64,000 nucleotides of DNA from Nageia nagi (lineage: Eukaryota > Pinophyta). Both the position numbers and the translations under genes were made by a program. Below the pieces are notes generated by a model that had not been told where the DNA came from, did no database searches, and was given only the letters and a program-made list of their open reading frames with translations. The stretch lies in contig JBITNC010000001.1 in assembly GCA_050084985.1 (NCBI GenBank), forward strand, positions 46,872,001 through 46,936,000, read 5' to 3'. Positions 58,571 through 64,000 of this stretch are shown one piece after another; position 1 is the stretch's first letter; the number at the start of each line of letters is the position of its first letter.

Positions 58571-59272
58571 GATAATGGTAAAAATTTATATGAACGGGTT
58601 TTCTTAAACAGGGTCCCAAAACCTGTGATACAATGTAGGAGCATCACGAGGAGCTGGACAGCTAATACCCCCCCTAGAGCTCCCTGAATCCAACCCCCAT
58701 GGCAACCGAAGCAAACCAAACTATCCTGCCATCCGTGAACCACCTGCACGGACTAGCCCCAGACCAAATGGAATTCCTTGAAACCATGCAAGAAAGCTCG
58801 AACATCATCTACTCCGGACTCCGTAACAGCTTCCGCTTACGTCATCTGCTCCGGACTCCGGGAGTGCTTCCGCTTACGTCAACTACGCCGGACTCCGGAA
58901 GTGCTTCCGCTTACGTCATCTTTGCCGGACTCCGGAAGTGCTTCCACTTGCGTCCTCTTCGCCGGACTCCGGAGGAGCTTCTGCTTACGTCAACATCACC
59001 GGACTCTGGAAGAGCTTCCGCTTCCGGAAGTGCTTCCACTTTCGTCCTCTTCGCCGGACTCCGGAGGTGCTTCTGCTTACGTCAACTTCACCGGACTCCG
59101 GAAGAGCTTCCGCTTACGGCATCTTCTCCGGACTCCGGGAGTGCTTCCGCTTACGTCATCTACGTCGGACTCCGGAAGTGCTTCCGCTAACATCATCTTT
59201 GCCGGACTCCGGAAGTGCTTCCACTTGCATCCTCTTCGCCGGATTCCGGAAGTGCTTCTGCTTACGTCATCT
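58571..59272 (-). other. LINE 3' UTR
   Basis: About 700 bp between the ORF2 stop and the poly(A). More than two thirds is the 37-bp minisatellite. The remaining 220 bp (58,571-58,790) is unique and ends with sense-strand TTCATATAAATTTTTACC before ATTATC and the A-run. Confidence 0.75.
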
Positions 59273-59430
59273 TCACCGGACTCCGGAAGAGCTACCGCTT
59301 ACGGCAACTTCGCCGGACTCCGGAAGAGCTTCCACTTTCGTCAACTGCCGGACTCCAGAAATGCTTCCGCTTACGTCAACTTCGCCGGACTCCGGAAGGG
59401 TTTCCGCTTGCATCATCTTCCCCGGACCTA
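58790..59430. repeat. 37-bp GC-rich minisatellite, about 17 copies
   Basis: The unit is CCGGACTCCGGAAGTGCTTC then CGCTTACGTCATCTTCG. GAC of the unit start falls at 58,817, 58,854, 58,891, 58,928 and 58,965, exactly 37 bp apart. Each unit contains two near-palindromes (CCGGACTCCGG and GGAAGTGCTTCC). As 37 is not a multiple of 3, every frame cycles through the same peptide with a 37-residue super-period, which explains the long overlapping plus-strand frames here. On the minus strand it encodes the last 50 or so residues of the LINE ORF2 and most of the 3' UTR. Confidence 0.92.
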
Positions 59431-62400
59431 TAGCTTGAGCTTCGAAATTCCCCTTTATCCTATGGAAGGCCTTCCAATTTTCAGAAACCATGCATGAGAT
59501 CTTCTGGACCAGTCTCTCACTTAACATGGACTTCTCCTGGAAGATTCTCCTATTTCTTTCCTTCCAAATCTCCCACAGAAAATGAGGTAAAGTCATGATC
59601 CATTTCCTACCATCTTCAGAAGGGGGCGGTTTCGGAGGCCACTTTCGGATTGTCTCTGAGATGTCAATTCCATGATTGAAATTGATGTCTTTAAGAATGG
59701 CAGACCAGATTTCCTTGGCGTAGCTACACCATAAGAACAGATGATCCATCGACTCCTCTTCTTGCTGGCATAGAGAGCATCTGTTAACCAGAACTTGGCC
59801 TCTTTTTTTAAGATTATCGATAGTGGAAATTCGTTTCCAGTAAACCAACCACATAAAGTGCGAGACTTTAGGAGTAACTCCCTTAACCCACACCTTGTTG
59901 ATCGGAAAATCATTTTCAGCATCCTCAATTAATCTCTTATAGCCTGATTTGACTGAGTAAATCCCACTTTTCTCAAACTTCCAACGGGGGATGTCTGGGC
60001 CATAACCCTCTGGTCTGGGAGCCCCCTGAAGAACTTCATTCACTTGAGCCGCACGAATGGCAAGCTCATTACCGCCCGGTCTTAAAACTTTCCACTGTCT
60101 TCGTCCTCCAGTCTCATCGATATAACAACATGCTTTCCAGCCAATGTTGTTCCTTCCCCACCTAGCCAACTCAACGTTACCTGGGATCTGAGCCAACGCT
60201 TGACCCCCAACCCATTCATCTTCCCAGAAGGCTACATCGCTCCCCTGACCAATTGTCCAGGAGATATTGTTACTAAGCAAATGCCTAACCTTGGATAAGC
60301 CTCTCCAGAAATATGAACTATTCTTTCCTTGATTAGACTTGATAAAGTTGGAATTGTCTTTCAAATACTTATATTTGCAAATCTGAACCCATTTCCTTTG
60401 CTCGCTACAGCTTACCTTCCAAGCCAACTTACCTCGAAGAGCTTGATTAAACTCCTTGAGTTTCCTTAAACCCAAACCTCCCTGCTGCTTAGGCTTACAA
60501 ACCTTCTTCCAGCTGACAAGAGCTATCCTTTTTTTCTCCTCAGAACCTGACCATAAGAATCTATTGCAAATTTGGTCTATTATATCACAGATAGCACTGG
60601 GGATTTCGAATACCGATGCACAGTAGACATGCATGCTTTGCAAGGTTGTTTTCACCAAAAGACATTTCCCAGCAATGGATAAGGATACCCCCTTCCACCC
60701 TGCCAGCTTCCTCCTGATTCGAGACACCAAAGGCTCCCACAGAGCCCGCCTTGAGGGACCTGAAAATAAGGGCATTCCCAGATATGTTGATGGGAGGGAT
60801 CCAATTTGGCAATGGAAAATATCAGCTACTCTTCGTTGGCAAGTCGGGGAAGCATTAATGAAGAAAATCTTGCTCTTATCAAAGTTAATTTTTTGCTGGG
60901 AAGCTCCTTCATAAAGATCTAACACCTGCAGATAGTTCTTGGCTTCAACCACCGAGGCCTTCCCCACAATGATGGTGTCATCAACAAATTGGCTGTGAGT
61001 GCACACCAATCCACTTTGCCCCAAGCCACGACCCTTGATTTTACCAGCTAGCCTCTCCTTGGTGATTGATCGCCCTAGAGCTTCAGCCATAATAATGAAA
61101 AGGTACGGGGACAGAGGATCTCCTTGGCGAAGACCCCTACTCGAGCTAAAGAAACCCGATGGCACCCCATTAACAAGGATAGAGAATGAGGCAGTCGAGA
61201 CACACTGCATTATTCGCATCCTCCACTCCTTCGAGAAGCCAAACCTTCCACATATATTGTCCAGGAATTCCCAATTCACTCTATCGTAAGCTTTTTGCAT
61301 GTCAAGCTTAAGAATAAATGTGGCCTCCTCCTCCCAAAGAGCTGAATGAATTACTTCATGCATCTCAATAATACCGTCGACAATCTGCCTCCCTTGGACA
61401 AATCCAGCCTGCTCCTGAGAAATCAAACTGGGTAAAAGATGTTTAATCCTGTTAGCCATTGCTTTAGCTAATATTTTGTAGACAACATTGCATAGGCTGA
61501 TGGGTCTATACTGCTTGAAATCCTTGGCATCCTCACCCTTCGGAATCAAGGTTATAAAGGTAGAGTTCCAAGCTTTTAGTAATCTACCTGAAAATTGGAA
61601 TTCTTGAATAGCCGCATAGACATCCTTACCTACGATATCCCAATATCTTTGAAAGAAATCAACAGGGAAACCATCTGGCCCTGGAGCTTTGAAAGTGGCC
61701 ATTGAAAACACGGTTCTTCTAATCTCCTCCTCTGAGAAAGGACTGAGCAGTTCTATATTTTGTTCTTCTGTTATGATCACTGGTATGTTTTCCAAAATTC
61801 TCTCCATTTGATCCTTATTCAGATCCTCTTCTAATGAGAGAAGGTGTTGAAAGAATCTCATACCAGCGGTACGAATGTCCTCCTCCTTTTGAATAGATTC
61901 CCCTCTCTCATTCCTAACTTCACAGATCTTGTTCTGGGCCCTGTGCTTCAGTGTGGACATTTTAAAGAAGCGAGTGTTCTTGTCACCTTCTTGAAGCCAA
62001 GTTACTCTTGATTTCTGTTTCCATTTGATCTCTTCCTGAGCCAAAGTGTTGTGGAGATCGCAGAGAGTGGTTTTTTCCTCTTGCTTAAGAGCCTCAGTCA
62101 AACCCCTACACTCCATTTCCACCCCTATTTGCTCAATCCTGAGTTTGAGAGCTTCCTTCCTTGATTCTACCCTCCCGAAGCTCTCCTTATTCCATCCTTT
62201 AATCATCTGCTTGACATACTGTAATTTCCTCATTACTTTGTACATCTCCTTCCCATAATAGTTTATACTCCACCAATCCTTCACCAGCTCTTCCAGATCT
62301 GGGTGCGTCATCCACATGTTCTCGAATCTAAAAGGAAAGTTCTTTCTCACTCGCTCCTGGGCCTTCAAAAGAAGCATGTTGTGGTCAGACCCAATCCTAG

Positions 62401-63070
62401 GTAAAGCTTGGATTGTAGCATCAGCGTACCTGCTAAACCAGGTTTGAGAGACAAGGATCCTATCCAACCGGCTCATAATGAGTCTTCCCCCAATCTGCCT
62501 ATTTGTCCAGGTGTATTTAACCCCGTGCAATTTGAGATCCATTAGCCCCGTAGAGTCAACAAATTCCCTCAGATCCCTCATACCAGACCTCTGAATATTG
62601 TCCATTGAACCTCCTATCTTCTCATCTTCCTCCATCGGAGTGTTGAAGTCCCCGGAGACAATCCAATTGTCCTCTGAATCACGGGATATGCTTTCATTTA
62701 ATCTCTGCCACAGCACCCTTCGGCCAATCATTCTGTTTGGAGCATAAACATTGACCATGTTTATTACCTCCTGATAACCTATAGCCTTCATTTGGACCCA
62801 AATGAAGTTACGATCGATAACCTTGATGCTTCCTTTGAATTTCTCCGGATTCCATAACGTCATTAGGCCTCCCGACTTCCCTTGTGCCGGGACATGAGCC
62901 CATTCCGCCTTAGCCCAGATCCTGTTCTTGACCAACATTGTTTTTTCTTCTTTCACCTTGGTTTCCTGCAGATGTATGATATCAGGCTTCTGCTTCCTGC
63001 AAATATCCTGCAGATGCCTGCATTCCGAAGGGTCACTAAGACCCCTCGCGTTCCAGGAGAGGACAATCAT
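59273..63070 (-). CDS. LINE ORF2 protein (endonuclease, reverse transcriptase, zf-RVT), intact
   Basis: 1265 codons from ATG 63,070. The APE-type endonuclease (about residues 1-235) shows SWNARG, LQETKV, SGDFNTPMEEDE and GSDHNMLLL, the Asn, Glu, Asp and His positions of the fold. The RT (about 460-740) shows FKAPGPDGFPVDFFQ, LIPKGEDAKDFKQYRPISLC, ILKLDMQKAYDRVNW, GLRQGDPLSPYLF and the catalytic FVDD near residue 695. A zf-RVT domain lies near 1070-1120 (CSLCQQEEESMDHLFLWC). The protein nicks target DNA and copies element RNA there. The last 50 or so residues (LPESGEV.VSGS.SGVR repeats) come from the 37-bp minisatellite and are not a family feature. The start overlaps the ORF1 stop (ATGA). No catalytic residue is visibly missing, so the protein could be active. 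Confidence 0.93.
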   Translation of the reverse strand: MIVLSWNARGLSDPSECRHLQDICRKQKPDIIHLQETKVKEEKTMLVKNRIWAKAEWAHVPAQGKSGGLMTLWNPEKFKGSIKVIDRNFIWVQMKAIGYQEVINMVNVYAPNRMIGRRVLWQRLNESISRDSEDNWIVSGDFNTPMEEDEKIGGSMDNIQRSGMRDLREFVDSTGLMDLKLHGVKYTWTNRQIGGRLIMSRLDRILVSQTWFSRYADATIQALPRIGSDHNMLLLKAQERVRKNFPFRFENMWMTHPDLEELVKDWWSINYYGKEMYKVMRKLQYVKQMIKGWNKESFGRVESRKEALKLRIEQIGVEMECRGLTEALKQEEKTTLCDLHNTLAQEEIKWKQKSRVTWLQEGDKNTRFFKMSTLKHRAQNKICEVRNERGESIQKEEDIRTAGMRFFQHLLSLEEDLNKDQMERILENIPVIITEEQNIELLSPFSEEEIRRTVFSMATFKAPGPDGFPVDFFQRYWDIVGKDVYAAIQEFQFSGRLLKAWNSTFITLIPKGEDAKDFKQYRPISLCNVVYKILAKAMANRIKHLLPSLISQEQAGFVQGRQIVDGIIEMHEVIHSALWEEEATFILKLDMQKAYDRVNWEFLDNICGRFGFSKEWRMRIMQCVSTASFSILVNGVPSGFFSSSRGLRQGDPLSPYLFIIMAEALGRSITKERLAGKIKGRGLGQSGLVCTHSQFVDDTIIVGKASVVEAKNYLQVLDLYEGASQQKINFDKSKIFFINASPTCQRRVADIFHCQIGSLPSTYLGMPLFSGPSRRALWEPLVSRIRRKLAGWKGVSLSIAGKCLLVKTTLQSMHVYCASVFEIPSAICDIIDQICNRFLWSGSEEKKRIALVSWKKVCKPKQQGGLGLRKLKEFNQALRGKLAWKVSCSEQRKWVQICKYKYLKDNSNFIKSNQGKNSSYFWRGLSKVRHLLSNNISWTIGQGSDVAFWEDEWVGGQALAQIPGNVELARWGRNNIGWKACCYIDETGGRRQWKVLRPGGNELAIRAAQVNEVLQGAPRPEGYGPDIPRWKFEKSGIYSVKSGYKRLIEDAENDFPINKVWVKGVTPKVSHFMWLVYWKRISTIDNLKKRGQVLVNRCSLCQQEEESMDHLFLWCSYAKEIWSAILKDINFNHGIDISETIRKWPPKPPPSEDGRKWIMTLPHFLWEIWKERNRRIFQEKSMLSERLVQKISCMVSENWKAFHRIKGNFEAQAIGPGKMMQAETLPESGEVDVSGSISGVRQLTKVEALPESGEVAVSGSSSGVR

Positions 63071-64000
63071 TGGCGCTTATTACCCGAGGGTGCTCGGCCC
63101 CCAAAGTCTATGGTTCCTTGCTTTCCTTCCGCCACTGCTTTCTCAGTCTCTCTCCTTCTTATTTCTTCCAAGGTTCTTCTCCCTCTTGACGCACTTCGAG
63201 TTTGTCTGATCGAGTGACCACCTAACTCCTGGGCATCTGCTCCCTGATCTTGCTCTAGTTCCATCTGAGATCCGACGATGTGTGGGGAAGCATTTCTTTT
63301 CCCCGAAGCTCTCCTGTTCATCTGTCTGATGGTCGGACTTTGGTCATTGCGTTTATTATTCTTGCTAAGGGTCAGATCAGAGTTAACTACCGCTCCAGGC
63401 TCGTTTCTCTGCGAAGCAACCTCTTCACAGGGAATCTCTCCTTCTTCCGTCTCTGGATTGGGAACTCCCTCGATATCCACCTGAGGTGGTGCTTCCTCTA
63501 TAGTCCTTGGTCTCCACTCCTTATGGGATAAGACAATTCTCCGAGGACAAGATTTTTGGATATGTCCCACTTGGTGACATATTGAGCACAGACAGTGGTT
63601 CGCTTCATATTCCAAAACTTGCTCGACAATCCCAATCTCTGACTCTAGGGTGATTGAATCTGGAAGTTTTACTCCGAAATCAACTTGCACACAAAAACGG
63701 GCAGCCACCATCCTTGTTCTGGCTTTTGTGACTTCATCAGCCGTGACAAACTTCCCGAATGAGTTCCCTATACCTTCAAAAACCTTGTGGTGCCATAGAT
63801 CTAATGGCAGATTAGGCAAAGTCACCCATAGAGGTGCTTGCATCAGTTGTTTTTTGGATGGATCGAACCCCGGCTTCCATTTCTCCAAATACAATCCTCT
63901 GCTACCAATGAACCAAGGCATGCTTAAGATTGAATCTCTATCCTCCTCATTGCTAAAAATGAAGAGGAAATAGTCATTGGCCATGGCAATGATATTCAAG
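63067..64000 (-). CDS. LINE ORF1 protein (DUF4283, CCHC knuckle), partial
   Basis: Open from the window edge to TGA at 63,067-63,069; the true start lies beyond 64,000, as the first in-frame codon at 63,999 is TTG rather than a start. At least 310 residues. A DUF4283 region (FLFIFSNEEDRDSILSMPWF, LYLEKWKPGFDP, APLWVTLPNLPLDLW) is followed by the knuckle CSICHQVGHIQKSC (CX2CX4HX4C) at about residues 136-149 of the visible part. A basic, Arg/Lys-rich tail follows (RQMNRRASGKRN, SASRGRRTLEEIRRRE). This fits plant LINE ORF1, the RNA-binding coat protein. The last four bases of the ORF are shared with the ORF2 start. Confidence 0.9.
   Translation of the reverse strand, partial: LNIIAMANDYFLFIFSNEEDRDSILSMPWFIGSRGLYLEKWKPGFDPSKKQLMQAPLWVTLPNLPLDLWHHKVFEGIGNSFGKFVTADEVTKARTRMVAARFCVQVDFGVKLPDSITLESEIGIVEQVLEYEANHCLCSICHQVGHIQKSCPRRIVLSHKEWRPRTIEEAPPQVDIEGVPNPETEEGEIPCEEVASQRNEPGAVVNSDLTLSKNNKRNDQSPTIRQMNRRASGKRNASPHIVGSQMELEQDQGADAQELGGHSIRQTRSASRGRRTLEEIRRRETEKAVAEGKQGTIDFGGRAPSGNKRQ

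Larger units (their letters stand above)
58559..64000 (-). mobile_element. Young L1-type LINE, minus strand, 5' end outside the window
   Basis: It has open ORF1 (partial) and ORF2, a 3' UTR and a 12-base poly(A) tail (T-run 58,559-58,570 on the plus strand, preceded on the sense strand by TTTTTACCATTATC). It is much richer in G+C than its surroundings and has no stop in 1265 ORF2 codons, so it inserted recently or is held by recent activity. The 3' end lies in the 12-bp minisatellite. The 5' end and left target duplication fall outside, so completeness cannot be judged. Confidence 0.92.

Noticed and set aside
58305-58607. Hydrophobic 100-codon frame (plus) and Lys/Thr-rich frame (minus)
   Set aside because: Both arise from a 12-bp minisatellite whose period is a multiple of three; no start context or homology.
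58790-59430. CRISPR-like regular repeat
   Set aside because: Units are contiguous with no unique spacers, and the context is a eukaryotic LINE.
58699-59497. Long overlapping plus-strand open frames (up to 239 codons) with repeated PDSGSASAYV-like text
   Set aside because: They are the 37-bp minisatellite read in three frames. The genuine frame is the LINE ORF2 on the other strand for part of it, and the rest is 3' UTR.
59593-59928. 111-codon frame inside ORF2
   Set aside because: Shadow of the 1265-codon ORF2 in another frame.

Overview
The window is AT-rich nuclear DNA from a land plant. The evidence is plant-type Ty1/Copia elements primed by initiator tRNA-Met, plant L1-type LINEs with a DUF4283/zinc-knuckle ORF1, a DUF4371/ZNF862-like hAT transposase, and fragments of PPR and GDT1 (UPF0016) genes. 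The density of old, nested elements suggests a large, repeat-rich genome, possibly a gymnosperm, but the species cannot be fixed from sequence alone. I find no intact host gene. No rRNA, tRNA or CRISPR locus was seen.

Layout. 0.2-1.0 kb: a decayed unrecognised coding sequence (minus). 1.3-6.3 kb: an old LINE (minus) with ORF1 and ORF2 still readable. 6.3-8.7 kb: nothing recognised. 8.7-16.0 kb: a candidate two-gene DNA transposon. It has a motif array at each end carrying a shared 11-bp core in inverted orientation. Inside are a decayed four-exon gene of unknown family (plus) and a convergent decayed hAT-like transposase (minus). 16.0-21.7 kb: intergenic DNA with a solo copy of a dispersed repeat, a SINE with target-site duplication, a GC-rich patch and a 125-bp tandem repeat.

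21.7-39.5 kb: Copia element B (TSD TTAAA, LTRs roughly 90% alike by eye). Copia element A (24,498-33,591; TSD AGGGG; LTRs about 98% alike by eye) is nested in B's leader. A's leader carries pieces of host genes: PPR-type segments and the start of a GDT1-family transporter. A, B and a third relative, C, share a block of about 430 bp just upstream of gag, although most of their LTR sequence has diverged.

39.5-41.2 kb: unique sequence with a frameshifted unrecognised protein remnant. 41.2-50.5 kb: five head-to-tail copies of a unit of about 1.88 kb. 50.5-58.2 kb: Copia element C, badly decayed. A TIR transposon sits in its leader, and a 46-bp minisatellite plus unrecognised sequence lie where gag and protease should be. 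58.3-58.56 kb: a 12-bp minisatellite. 58.56 kb to the window end: a young LINE (minus) with an open 1265-codon ORF2, an ORF1 overlapping it by ATGA, a poly(A) tail, and a 37-bp GC-rich minisatellite that spans the ORF2 C-terminus and the 3' UTR.

The window is therefore a record of successive insertions, and only the LINE at the right edge looks recently active. Most older coding relics stay in frame but carry TAA, TAG and TGA at positions readable as former CAA, CAG or TGG codons, which fits methylation-driven C-to-T decay.
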